DNA of 64,000 nt from Albifimbria verrucaria. Its lineage: Eukaryota > Ascomycota > Sordariomycetes > Hypocreales > Stachybotryaceae. The stretch covers positions 1-64,000 of the forward strand of contig JAHREC010000046.1 of assembly GCA_020081605.1 (NCBI GenBank), read 5' to 3'. Below the pieces are notes generated by a model. It did no database searches. It saw only the letters and a program-made list of their open reading frames with translations, and had not been told where the DNA came from. The position numbers and the translations under genes were made by a program. Shown piece by piece: positions 42,314 through 54,657 of this stretch. Numbering within the stretch: the first letter of the stretch is position 1; each line of letters starts with the position of its first letter.

Positions 42314-44349
42314 TTAAGAAGCAAGCGCTCGCGCCATCTCCCGAAGTTTTGTTGTAACGTCTTTATGCAGCGCAAGATAAAAGGTATGAAGAGCCGAAGG
42401 CAACTCATCTCTGCTAATATGCTTCTCTATCTCATCTGCTGTAAGACAACGCTCAATAATATCCCCATAGGCATCGCCTCCTTCATGCGCGGCTTTTTGT
42501 AAGTAGAGCGACTGCTTAGACCCAGGATAGGCAACATGTCGCCATTTACTGGGCAAGATTTATCTATCTCTGCCCCTAGAAGCTGGCTCTTAACCTGCCG
42601 GACAATACTCTGTGTAATTGTAGACGGCCATATATGCAATATATCTTCAATCGGACTCCAGCAAATGACCTCAAGTAATATGATACCTAAACTGTAAAGA
42701 TCGTAGCATTTTCGGTATGGATTGACCGCGTCTCCGGACTGCGTGCGTGGATGTCGATACAAATCTAGCAAGAGATTATTGGCCGGCTTGATCGTCATGT
42801 CGCCTTCATTGTCGGGCCTGGATAAGTCAAATCCTGTAATATGAGGTCTACTGAGATCAAATGGGATTGCGTAGCCCTCGAAGAAGATGATGTTGTCACT
42901 GCGTAGGCCTTTATGCAACCAGTCCACAAGATGAAAGCTTTGCACACATTCGGCTAGAGAGGCCGAGAGTGCAATTCGCTTTGACAAAGGAGGCTTCGCC
43001 CCCGAACTAGGAGATCACGAAGGGTGGTAAGCTGTGACCTAAGGTTGAACGATAAGGTCTGTTCGAATACAAGGCCAAGCATTGGTTCCACGTCTTCTTC
43101 CTCATGCACGATGTATCCCAAGCAAAGGGGGTCCGGAAACCTAGTGGTAGTTCCCTGCATAAAAGGCCTGCCAACATGGAAACTCTCTTCCTGATAAGTC
43201 CCTTTTTGTATTCCTTCGCAAAGCGAGCAGATGCAGAACTCATCCATTCGATCCAGATGGAGCGGCCATTCCAAAGGAATACGGTTCGTTCTTCTAAAAG
43301 ATTTTGAATTCCGTACTTATTTCCCGAGTAGGCCTTGGCTATGGAAGATATGTCGAGTAAAGTATCGGTATTGCTTGTGTCTAATTCATGAAGCAAATTA
43401 TTGGTTAAGTCGATTTTCAGTCTATCCATTTTGATCGCTGTCAAATTTCGGATGTATTCTCTTCTTCTTTCGTCAGCTCCTACGTACTCCTGAATGAAGT
43501 TCTGTGTCAACGTCTGAGATCTACCAGTACCGAGTAAAGTATCACCGCATATATCCGCGCCATGTGGTTGTAGTGCTTCACTGAGTATCTTTAAATCTTT
43601 AAGATCAGTGCGAATGTGTAGCATTTCCAGATAAGTCCTCTCAAGGCTCTTCTCTAGTTTCGCTACCTGCGAGGAATCTAGAAGCGAAGCGAGGAAAGAG
43701 TTGAGATGGCCAAGCTTGGACAATAAAGCTTCCAGTTTTTTCTGGTCAACAGCAACCCATGAAAATCGTTTGCGATCGGTGAGAACAGTGCCGAGTTTGC
43801 GTGCACTGTTGCTCACCCGCTCACCAATAGAAGTTAGATTGTTGAGGCGGGAATCTTTCGCTAGTGGAGCTTCTGATTCAGTTCGGAGTTTACCTTTTAG
43901 GCTTGTGAACAGCAACCTCATTGCATCTGTTTGAGGCTCTTTACTATCATCCCAGTCAATAGTATTATTTTGTGGAACGGAGGAGTTGTATTTTTCTTGA
44001 GCCTCTTCGAACGACTCCATAGAGTCTTTCATTTCAATCAGCACCGATTGCAAGACAGACGGATTGATCCGGAGGATGGCACACAGTTTGCCGTCGGCTG
44101 ATAGCAGCTCTGCTTCACGAACGAAGTTCAGGAATCTCTGCTGCTCCATTTGCAGCCGAACTTGAAGATACCTCAGCGACTCGGGCATTCCGATGGCTTC
44201 TGTGAGGAAATGATATTCTAAGGGGCGGTCAGAATCAATCATGCCTGATTACCACCGATCTACTTACTCTTGATGCACTCATCAGTGAGCTGTAACAAAA
44301 GTGAGGCTGCGCCCAGCCCGACTCCCATAATCGATAGTAGTTCGGCCAT
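42314..44349 (-). pseudogene. HeLo-domain (prion-inhibition type) protein with kinase-like C-terminus, frameshifted
   Basis: Exon 1 is 44349-44268: MAELLSIMGVGLGAASLLLQ, the hydrophobic HeLo N-terminus. A 50-bp intron (GTAAGT donor, CTGAC branch, TTAG acceptor) follows; exon 2 begins at 44217 with YHFLTEAIGMP and LRYLQVRLQMEQQRFL, the HeLo signature. The 411-codon frame holds a long helical region. Frame changes near 43265, 43000 and 42545 are needed to read LCLGYIVHEEEDV, then the kinase-like part: WLHKGLRSDNIIFF (HRD-like, catalytic Asp not in the usual place), ITGFDLSRP (DFG-like, degenerate) and YDLYSLGIILLEV. The C-terminus ends in a helical basic segment at 42314. HeLo domains act as membrane-targeting cell-death effectors in heterokaryon incompatibility. 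Three shifts suggest a dead copy. Confidence 0.75.
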
Positions 44350-45439
44350 TGTCAAAACAAGGAAGGCGATAATGCGAGTCCAATGATCACCGCCGCGGCC
44401 AACGAGATTGCAGGTAGCACAGAACACAGGAGGTCAGGAGAAGTTGCGTTTTTGAAGGAAAGAAACGAGTAATGCTGCCCAGGAGTGATTGCTGATAACT
44501 GGTGGCCAATTCCCACCCTCCGTCACACGCTGTCAGCAGATATCACAATTGGTGACACCCGTAGACAGTATTCGCGCGAGGCCACCAATGACAGTCTCTC
44601 ATGTCACATTGGGCCGCAATCCGGTGCGCGGCGGCAGGCTAAGATGCCAGGTTTCGAGAGTTATGTCACAGACGCGACGAATTCATACAGCCCGTGTTTC
44701 CGACGACTACTTGAAAGCAGACTTGGTCCATTCTCGTAGTATTTTATGGTCATGCCAGGTATCTTAACCAACGGAGCACATTACCATTGTTAGTTTAGAC
44801 CCTCTAAGCATCTTAAGCCCACTTCAACTCAAGCCGTTACTCACAAGAGCCTGATTAAGAAGACCCATAGCATTATTGAGTAGTTCGGCGTGTAAAGAAA
44901 ACCACTCGATCTATTCATTGAGTCAAAAAATGAAACCCAGTCATGTCCTATGCAGGTAGAGTGATCTCCATACGACAGAAGGCTATAGCCTAGCAAGCAC
45001 TGAACTGAAGTTTTGAACGCATGGGTAGCAAAAGCTACGGGAAAGGTTAACTGCACCCCAGGTAAACCAGGAAGAGATACTAGGGAAGTTTGGATCTCCT
45101 CTGTAGCAATCATCAGACCTTGGGGAACATAAGCTTGTAGAGCAAATTGCCGTGCTATTGGCCAAGACCGATTGCCAAGATAGAACCTTAGAAACAATCA
45201 AATTGGGTACCTGGCTAGGACCTTTAGTTACCTATGCAAAAGAATGCTAACTATCAATCCATAGACCGATAGCCTCTAAGCATGTTCACTCAGGGTTGCA
45301 TTCGTTGCTCTTGAGTGTAAACAAGACACAGATTGGTCGACGGTGGCGGGAGGAAAGTGAAAAGAATTGCTAAGTAAAGCTCACCGGTCCGGAATATAAG
45401 CGGTATATACTGATGGCTGGGAAACACGGTAATGTGACG
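44350..45439. other. No supported gene
   Basis: Upstream region of the HeLo gene, then frames under 120 codons. The minus frame at 44841-45197 has no domain. Confidence 0.35.
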
Positions 45440-46465
45440 CTAATCATCTATCTCCACACTATCAACGCTCGGCTCCCAGCTCATTCTAGACAAAATATGA
45501 CGCCATGGCATGGCATCCCAATGCAACCTTATCCTTTGTACAATTTTATCGAGGCATCGCCTAAGTAGTTTCATGCTTAGGAGCCGAATTGGTTGAACCT
45601 GTTCCTCTAACAGGCTCGGGTGATGAAAGTTAAGAACCACACCTAAATATCTAAATGAGGATATTCTAGCGCTGCTTTCGAAAATTCAATCACAGCTGTC
45701 TTGTGATTCAAGTACAATATCGAGTCCTTCCTTCCTTTCTGTCTAGGTTCCATGCATAGCTCGCATCCGGAATAGTATAATGCTGTGGGATGCTCTGAAT
45801 AAATGTTTATAAGTCAATCATATCAATGTGCATCGACGTGAGAGAGGGCAGAGGATTTTCCGAGGGGTTGTTTCGCGTATCTCTGAGCAGTTCCTTGAAG
45901 CGAATGGAGCTTCATGAAGCTGAGGGTCTCTGCAGCTGCCGTGGGTGGGAGACTGTTTCAGCCGAAGGTTGAACGTGCGACGAGGGTCCCCATCTAGAGA
46001 CCAATCGTATTGGCGATGGAACTTGTAACAGCGATGCTGGTGACCAGAATATTGTGTGACGATGTGCAGGTTGACATGCTTGATTTTGTTGCGAAACTCA
46101 GCCTTGAGCTTGGCAAAGTTGCGGAGAGCTTGTGGGGTAGTAAAGGTAAACTCATTTTCCTCCCACAAGATTTTGCTTCCCTCGGTGTAGTTGGCTTTGC
46201 AAGTTGCGAGGAGATGGATGGCAACTTGATCTCCGGCCTTGCTCTCCTTCTCAGCCAGATTCTCGGAGGTAAGTGGTCAAAGTGGATCAATAATGGGATA
46301 TCGACTGGTCATAGCGGGCTTGATGATTCGTAACCAGAGCTCATTTGGAAGATATACGCGGCGGGCCTTGGTAGGGTCCTTGGTGGCAACATGAGTCGAT
46401 GCGGCGGTAGACCATGCGATGTCATCTTCTCGCAAAACCCGCTTCATTGGTGGGGTTCTCCTCAT
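45440..46465 (-). pseudogene. F-box-like fungal protein relic
   Basis: The frame starts at ATG 46465 and soon gives RRVYLPNELWLRIIKPAM, an F-box-like opening. TGA at 46277-46279 breaks it after YPIIDPL; the same frame continues with AIHLLATCKANYTEGSKILW, then EENEFTFTTPQALRNFAKL and FRNKIKHVNLHIVTQY, blocks of a common fungal F-box-like family. After about 45990 the matching sequence moves to other frames (LPSLTSMHIDMIDL, then LLSMKLLRRCLDKIVQRIR near 45580) with further stops. It is clearly decayed. Again the first stop is most simply a CGA-to-TGA change. Confidence 0.6.
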
Positions 46466-46795
46466 TCAGTGACTGGCTGCTTCTGTGAAGAGGATGAGTG
46501 TACACAGCCTTCGCATGGCCCTTGTTTTCCTCACCCTCCGACAGGGAGACTGTCTGCTATTGGGTTGAGCAACGAGTTGTTTAGTGCGGAATTAAACTCA
46601 CTTCGAAAGGCATGGTCGATGCAGATGCTCACTCCTTGCGGTTGCTTGTGCTCTTAATCCAGCAGCCATCAGCAGGGACGATAAGTGCGGGGATGATGAG
46701 GTGAGGTTGGCGGACGGTGAGAGGAGCTGTTGGGTGTGTGTCGACGAACCTAAGATTCACGAGCTCGTTCGTCCATGAAGATGGACTGCCCCAGT
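46466..46795. other. Upstream flank of the F-box-like relic; no gene
   Basis: Short frames only. Confidence 0.35.
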
Positions 46796-46935
46796 TACCC
46801 CCTGGTGCCGTCTGTGGTATTCCACCGTTTTGTTAATTCCTCATCTGTCCTAGAAGCACTAGACTAAGTGGGCAATTTACCTTATACTCCACCAGACGTA
46901 TCCACCAGGTATTGACTTATGATGAATGACGATAC
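46796..46935. repeat. Dispersed repeat, copy D (partner 41323-41604)
   Basis: CCCCTGGTGCCG, TTCCACCGTTTTGTTAATTC, CTCATCTGTCCTAG, AAGC, ACTAGACTAAG, CTCCACCAGACGT, ATGAATGACGATAC. Same orientation as copy C, and also upstream of a minus-strand F-box gene start. Confidence 0.7.
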
Positions 46936-48393
46936 AAGCTAACCTGTTTACAGTGAACAAAGAAAGACAAACGGCCCGTCAAAGGTGGGGATTTGGATTT
47001 GGAAGAGGATATGGGACCATAACAATTGTTCACGTTTGCGAAGCAGGAACCTGTCATGTGCTCTGAGTCATGTCGGATGGACTTGTCCTAGGGGATATCT
47101 GCTAAACCCTGTATTTGGGGCCCTTAGTATCCTGTCAACTATATTTTGGCGATGATCCCTTTAGCTTTGCAGGCTTAAGACGTTGTTTTTTCAAACATGC
47201 ATTGTCAATTGTTTGCTTACCGTAGTTTCATCGTACAGTACAGTGTAGGGTAGAAATCGGTTTACAACGTTTCGGTAAGCAGCTGCTTCAGATAGATACC
47301 TGTCCTTCGAATTCATGTTTGCCGAGCGTAACCAATTGGGCCATCCTTCTTAATAAACGTACCAGGTGATCCTGTTGACTGTGTTGTCTGCGCCTCCAAC
47401 GTTCCAGCCCCTGCCAGTGCTGGGCGAATTGTAGGTAACTCCACCTTCATGCAGAGCCCCCTAAGTACGGAACCACTGAAGCGGTTTGACATGAACGGTC
47501 CATAAGATACTGTATGCTTGATTCGGGCTGAGATTTTACTCATCTGCGGATGCTTTTAGGTTGCCAGCGGTGCTGGCTAACCATTACCATTCTTGAATGT
47601 CTGAAGATCCGACTTGCGCCCTCGACGTGGCCCCTTACATTTCGTCTATTTGAGATGTCTATTAATTTTCCTTAGAATTAAGAACCGTCTACAGAATTGC
47701 TAGACTGTATCTGACCCCGACGCCAGTTGATCTACGACATTGTACCAGGCAGAACTTATCAGAGCCACGTTTACTCTAATCTCATAGTGATGACAGTGCT
47801 CATAAGCTTCCCCTTCGACGTGTACCTAGCGGATGTTTCCATCCAGTTGGCCATTTATTTAAAGAAGCCTCACTGCATGCGCGTGTTGTTATGAAGAGGC
47901 GCAAGATTGGTTGACTTCGGGTTCTAGATGAGCTCCCAAGGAGTCCAAGTTACTTATCAGACTTGATTCATTTAACATTTCAGTGTATCCTTGTAAGTCG
48001 TTCCAATTTTCCTGCAAGCACGAATTACACGATCCCTGTTTCTTTGCACCTCGCGCTTTCTCTGCAATCGGTGGGACCCTATGTACTCGGGCTAAAAGCA
48101 GCGCCCTCCTTTGTCTTCCATGAGCACTAGCTCAAGAGCTTCCATTTCACAGACATACTTGGCTCAATTAACAATCTGGCAAGACTGGATATCACGACAC
48201 GCTAAGGATTTTTGGAACCCATATTGCTCCACACAGGTTATGGGGAACGATAAGAAGAGACTGAAAATGAAAGCCGTGGAATGGATGTTTGAACTTCTAT
48301 AAATATGGTTATAGAAGCATTCATCAAGGGATTTAATTTACACATTTCTGACTATCATTGATCTCATTTGCTCAGTTCACCTAATTTAGCAAC
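46936..48393. other. No supported gene
   Basis: Frames under 80 codons on both strands. The end of the stretch is the presumed promoter of the monooxygenase gene. Confidence 0.4.
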
Positions 48394-49814
48394 ATGACAC
48401 TGGACGGGGATACCAGCGACCAGTGTGATGGCACACCCTGGAGATTGCCATCATTGGCGGTGGTGTGGTTGGCATCTGCGCAGCACGAGCCCTTGACGTG
48501 CGCAACCTATCGGTTACTGTCTACGAACAAGCCAGCAAGATCAAGGATATCGGCGTCGGTATCGGCTTTCTAAGCAAGATCGTGGAGTGCATGGGTGCAC
48601 TTGATCAGCAAATTGTGGAACAGCTAAACAAAATCTCATTTCACATACCTAACATTCAGTGGGTGGATGGCACGCACCAAGAGGATATTCGCCTTCGAGA
48701 TGTAGACAAACTTCCCGATATGGTCTTGTCGGGGCGAGCCGTCGAGCTGTCTGTTTGTAAGCGATCTGAATTCATTGCTGGGATGCTGTCATTACTGCCG
48801 AAACGTCGTTTGAAGTTGAAGAAGCGCCTCGTCAAACTTGAACAAAAAGGCACCGGAAAGGTCTCCATGGAATTTGCAGACGGTTCGGTGGCCGAAGCAG
48901 ACGCAGGTAGGTACTGGCTGATGTCTCTTCGTTGACTCTTTGTCGATGTGTATCGGGGCTCTAATAAAAGAAATAATAGTCATCGGCTGTGATGGCATCA
49001 AATCCAGCGTGCGTCGAATAGTCGTTGGTGAAGGCGACCCGAGTGCAGTTGCACATTTTGCCAAAGAGAGTGCATACCGCTGCCTCATTCCTATGGAGAA
49101 AGTGAAGCAAGTCATGGGTCCCTACGCTCGCGAGATGATATGGTGGCTGGGTCCCGGCGCAAATTTGGTGTCGTACCCGATAGCCGATAACAAGTTCCTC
49201 AATGTGGGAGCCTTCGTGAAGCAAGACGATTGGCCTGCAGGGAGCACTCACACAGTCAAGGGCTCCAAGGAAGACTTGGTCAAGGCGTTCGCTGATTTCG
49301 GCCCCTAATTCGGGGTCTTGTGGAGACGTTTCCCGAGGAGCTCAACCGGTGGGCCATGTTCGACACGCTGAAACACCCGCTCAGGAGCTACGCAGATGGA
49401 CAGGTGGCACTGATGGGCGATGCGGCGCATGCTTCGACTCCTCATCACGGGGCAGGGGCGGGCATGGGTATGGAAGACGCGCTCGTGATGGTGACGATGC
49501 TTGAGGAGGCGGCACTGGTACTTGCAGCCAGCAAAGCGTCCAAACCGGCGGTGCTGACAGAAGCGTTCAAGGCGTATGACGAGGCTCGACGCGAACGATC
49601 ACAGTGGGTAGTGGCCAGCAGTCGAAGGCAGGGGGCGCTGGGCAAGTGGGATATCCCAGAGTACGGCCAAAATATGTACAAGTTGATGGAGGACACCCAA
49701 TTGCGCATGGACCGACTGGGAAATTTTGATTGGAAAAATATGGTTAACGGAGCCGTCGAGGACTTCAAACAGAGGCTACAAGAGGCTGGTATTGTGGGAC
49801 AGGGATCGTTGTGA
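48394..49814 (+). CDS. FAD-dependent aromatic monooxygenase (salicylate hydroxylase-like), two single-base frameshifts
   Basis: Class A flavoprotein monooxygenases hydroxylate aromatic rings using NAD(P)H and O2. Motifs in order are AIIGGGVVGICAARAL (FAD Rossmann GxGxxG), then VIGCDGIKSSVRR (the DG motif) and VALMGDAAHASTPHHGAGAG (the GD motif with the FAD ribityl contact), in a product of about 445 residues, normal for the family. A 73-bp intron (48907-48979; GTAGGT donor, TAG acceptor) joins A-DA to VIG in frame. Two frame breaks occur: after ATG 48394 at CCC (48436-48438) and at CCCC (49302-49305). One extra C at each site restores a perfect frame (TPLEIAIIGGG and FGPLIRGLVETF). Either the gene is newly broken or the sequence has homopolymer errors. 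No secondary-metabolite cluster neighbour is visible. Confidence 0.85.
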
Positions 49815-51505
49815 ACTATCCGATTGTTCGGCTAATCACTCCTTTCGCTCATAAATGCTGGTGGCAAGCCTTCAGTCGCTGTCGAATTCAACATCAAGTG
49901 ACATCTAGGTTGACCAAGAGTCAAAGGCTGCACTGCAAAGCTCTCAGTATTCTGTAGGATGAAGGGGTTTTTGCGTTCCCTGATGATGGCATATCGTACG
50001 ATTGGGGTTCGCCTTCTTGACAGCTCGTAACTCGGCACCGCTCTCGTTTCTCGGAAACAGATAGGATGGCTCGCACACAAGGTGCATGCATCCTACGTCC
50101 TTCCTTCTATTTCTAAGCACAAGGCAAGCACAAGGCAGCTCACTACGTGTTCAGACAGTCCTATCCAAACCGAGACGACTCGGCATGGCTTTCTTTAGAG
50201 AGGCGATCGCCCCATGGTTACCTAGATCATGCATTTTGTTGGCCCAACGGTCTACAAGTTAAAACAAAGCTCTTTCGAAATCACAGCATAAGCAGGCGAG
50301 GAGATGGCCTGCCACTACCACAGCGTTATGTTTACAATCCAAGCACTTATACCGCTGATACGTACTTATAGCATTCTCAATGACCTTGTCGAAACCGCCA
50401 TGGAACGGGATTTCGTTCCTGCCAGACGCACACCAAAACAAGCCTACATTATGAATGATACGGAAGGGTTCGGGACCGCGAAATAAGGGCCTTTCAATAC
50501 CTACGGCTCCTTTGCAACGACGCCGAAGGCCTTCACCATGCGGCGCACGGCTATATTCAATATTCAAGCGTCATCATATAGTATGTTGGCATGTCAAATA
50601 ACTTACCCCCTGACGTTCTACGGTAGGCAGCATTATAGCACCGCCCATCTCTGTTTAAACTGTCAACAGTCTTCCAGCTTTACTGAGCTTTTTATATGTT
50701 TTATTTTGTTTTATTTTGTTTCATTTCAACAATATACGGGTGTGGCTATCCCTCAACACCACAAATGTCACAAAGTAAGCACCGTGATGGTTTCAATTTT
50801 GCGCCTGTCAGGATTTTTACCTCGGTGGGGGCCATGAACAGGGAAGGATTGGGCGCCACACATCAATGAATCCAGACCTATTGGCTGCTGTATCGTCTTC
50901 CTCTTGCCTCTCTCACATTTCACATTAGACTTTCAGCTGAGCCTCCTCAACCACAATTACCCGCCCTTGCCGCCTGCAAATAATCCTCGGCCTTGTGCCG
51001 TGATTGGGCAGATTGGTGGCTGGGTGCCTGTTTTGTCTCCGCCCGCATGCATGCTCATGAAACCATAGGCGGGGTGGCGGAGTTATACAAGTCGGGATTT
51101 TACAAGCCATTTGCGATGTATCATAATAACTACAGTCCAGGAGGATATCTGAGCACCGAAAAACAAATACTCTCACCAATCACAAGCATCCGACTCTTCC
51201 ACCCGGTGTGCACGGTTCGCTTCATCATGACATGATCAGACGCCACCGGCAGCCTGCCCCGGATTGACCTGTCTGCCTTACCTTCATGCTCTGCTCAGCC
51301 CCAAAGCCTGGAATTTCTATATAAGAGAGGAAGTATTCGCATCCATAGACCAATTCAGCATCTCAAACCCAGTCATCGCGTCAGTACCACTTCGTCAATT
51401 CCCTGTTATCGCAAGCTTTTATTTTTCATAAGCTAACGTATTGCTACTTGCTTGCATCAGGCTTATTTTGCCGCTGTACCAGTAGTCAGTCGGTAACCCA
51501 GGCAG
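49815..51505. other. No supported gene
   Basis: Frames under 105 codons. A T-rich microsatellite-like run (TTTTATTTTG twice) lies at about 50699-50720. Confidence 0.4.
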
Positions 51506-51506
51506 G

Positions 51507-51545
51507 CGGTCGACATCCCATGACTCGCGATTGGGATGTCGACCG
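51507..51545. repeat. Perfect 14-bp inverted repeat with 11-nt loop
   Basis: CGGTCGACATCCCA at 51507-51520 pairs exactly with TGGGATGTCGACCG at 51532-51545. It is not followed by a T-run and lies outside any gene, so a bacterial-type terminator is not meant. It may be a dyad protein site, a hairpin, or a trace of a transposon end. Confidence 0.85.
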
Positions 51546-54500
51546 GCTTCCAGAAGAACAGCACCAATAAACAATCGCTCTGCCCACTGGGTCGTGCATT
51601 TTGCATCGCAAGCACACCAGAACTGAGCTCCTTATCCCTTTCCAGATGGTATTGTACTGCTGCGCTGTCTTACAAGTCATCAACTCCAGCTAACGTCTCT
51701 GCATAGAGAACGACAGGCAATCGACATCTCCACTCAGCATCACTATAAAGTCCCAGTTGCGTGAATACATCACCTGCAGCTAAGGGCAAAAGGGTTCTCA
51801 GACCCGACACCTTATTTCGAACATGACTCCCACATCGACCGTCGAGCTTTCACTACTTCACAACTCCCTGTAGGAAACTGTCCGAAACGCTGGTGTCTTC
51901 TCCACCATGCGACCAGTTCCGAGGGGTTTGACCGGCAAGAGTACAAGAATGGAAGCATAAGCCGTGTAAATGCATGACGGGGAGCGATGCGAGTACCTCA
52001 AAATCGCTACAATGCATTGGGCATCAAACGGCAATTGCGGTTTTGAGGATTCTACAGCCGATTTTATGGCTGATCTCGATTCCAGCTGTATAATTGGCGT
52101 GTATACTACTATTTTTCTCCACGGCGCCAGAACGCTTTTTTTATTTTTATTTTTATTCAACACTATCAGTATGCCGGACAACATTTACCTCGACGCAGCA
52201 AGAACATCTTAGCCTTCACTACACCCGGCGGCGAGGATCAAGGCATGCTTTGACATCAGCCATTTGAGGACATTCGTGGTCCGCTATGTTATCAAATCTC
52301 TTGGCTTCTGTCCAGTCATGGGATGGCATCAGCTTTCATGATGGCCGGTTCTAACACCCTCATGTTGACGATCCTGTAAGGGATCTAATCAACTTCCTAT
52401 CGTTACGAGAGACGCCTGGGTCTCTTTTAATCGACCTTGTTCTTTCCACCTACGCCACGCAAGATCACCCGAATAATCCACGAGTGTCATCACACTTACC
52501 CGCTGCCAAGTCACATTCTCCATGAGTCGCAGCACAAACGGTGAATAAAAGTCGGGCTCTAAGCATTCCAAGTGGCTACGGGAGCAGTTTACGGGTGTAA
52601 TTCCAATCCTGACGATGAAGCTACCCAACTCTGGAAGCTGGGTCAATACAATGACGTCTTACGATCACTAAGAATAATTGGCATCACTGTCCAGGATCAA
52701 CGAATTTTGCCATGTTACGCGACCACTAGCCGGCAGGACATGGCCTCACATCTACGGTCCATCAGTGACGGATGTTGCAACAATGCCTCATCGGCATCGT
52801 TGCTACGTGTATGAATATAAAGTTATGGATCGACACAAGACACCAAGCATTGATACGACTTTATGGCCTGTGGCCATTGGTACTCTTTCATTCGTTGTCT
52901 TTCCTTCTGCTTACTCTCAAACTTCATTCTGTTCCAATAGGCGTTCAGGCGTGACACGGATTGAACAAGCGTTCCGGCCAAGAGTTTGTGGCATCATTTT
53001 GGAAGGCATTAGCAGAGACGATATCTCCTTATCTCATTATTCTTTGGGGTTGTGGATTTCTTTCTATTTTCCTATTGTCCGGTTTGAATTACATGTACTA
53101 CTGGTGGGAGTCTTTTTATCTTATTCATGTCTTTTTCTATGTATATACTGCAATTGCTTGAGGCTTGTATACCTTGAATGTATTTTCCACTCTCTTTCTG
53201 TAAGTCGAGTCCTCGTGAATGTGTTTCCTTCGGCAACCCTACGCGGCATTAGCAAACCTCAGTGACAACTCCACACTTCGGTCGGCCGCTGCACCGTCCT
53301 AACATGGCCATGCAGCTTACTCGGTGATTGTAACCGTTATTGCAAGTGAAATACTGTTGGAAACCATACTCCTTTCTTGCCATCAGCCATTCAAATTCTA
53401 CTTTACTGTATTGACTTTGCGTTGCGTCCCCATTTTCGTCATCGAGACAACAGACGCGCTTATTCAATTATGGGGTACTTTGAAGAGTTTCATGGTCCAA
53501 ATTGTGATGTTCTGGACACCCTCAACTCATGTGAAGTGGTGTTAACGCTCTGGAAACGAGGTTCTATTTGCGATAGAAGCATCTCGTGCTCCTTGTCTAC
53601 GAATCCCTGGGTGCTAGGCACAGCTGACATAGCACTTTTCTTTCATCGTTTCCATTCACCAACCCTTGTCTCATCACGATGCGATGAATCTCATCCCACT
53701 TGTTTAGGAGGCGACTTACGTCGCAACGACAAAGCAGGTACGATGGATTGATTCTATCCTCTGCATTGCCTGTACATATGCATTGTTCGCCATAATAGTT
53801 TATCTTTATCCCAAGCCTGATTCTCTGGGAAACAATTCTCATCCCCGCACTTGGTTATGAACAGGTGCCTACCGCAAGAGAATCCTACCTGTGCTTGCTG
53901 GAAGAAGAACGTATCAGCGCAAGGATTCATTTGACCTCCACATATGCTGTGTAAGAGCTATCGTCTCATTGCATGGCCGCTCATGTGCTGTTGTCCTTTT
54001 TGCTGTAGTGCAAGCTGTGTCCGAGAATTGCAACACGAAGCTTAACAAGTTGCAAGGTATGAACTGACTACAGACAGAATGTGGGCAGGTACTCTTTGAC
54101 TTTGAGCATGTTTGTTCAAGTATAAAGTATTGCTTCTACGACTTAAATCCCTAATAGCACACGTGGTTAATAAAGTTTATCCGGCACTCGGGGGCTGGCT
54201 GTGTAGTGATTCCGTTCTTTGTCTACCCAACTTGAGGGCTCTATCAAGCTCAAATGCCCGTTCATGCTCAACATTGACAGCCCTCACATCAAAGCCGACG
54301 GATAAGAGCCTTAGTCTGTATCGGGATGCCGCGCATTAAAGCCTGCTGCGCATCCGTTCCCTCAAACTCTTTCTCGATAGACGCTCAGTCATACCATGCC
54401 TTGCCCAGTCAAGGTGGCGCGTTGGGGTTTGTTGTTGCCTTATGGTCAAATCTCGTTACCAGAATAGCTATGACTATTGACTTCAGCTGCATCGACATCT

Positions 54501-54657
54501 TCTTCTGATAAATCTTGACGACACTCTCATTATCCTAGGCTACCATACAAGAAGCGGCCATGAGCTGTGAAGTGCATCGGGCCAATATCAAACCGACGAC
54601 CACTTGGTGCTTCATCGAGTCGACTTCCACGAGATTTTGAGTTTCTTGCTTGGTCTG
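51546..54657. other. Longest gene-free stretch
   Basis: Frames up to 195 codons (52678-53265) start with non-ATG codons or lack protein-like composition. A TTTTTA microsatellite lies at 52136-52158. I see no transposon or RNA gene. Confidence 0.4.

Noticed and set aside
51507..51545. Intrinsic terminator
   Set aside because: The organism is eukaryotic and there is no T-run after the stem.
52678..53265. 195-codon plus-strand frame
   Set aside because: Non-ATG start and composition following T-rich DNA; no motif beyond chance hydrophobic runs.
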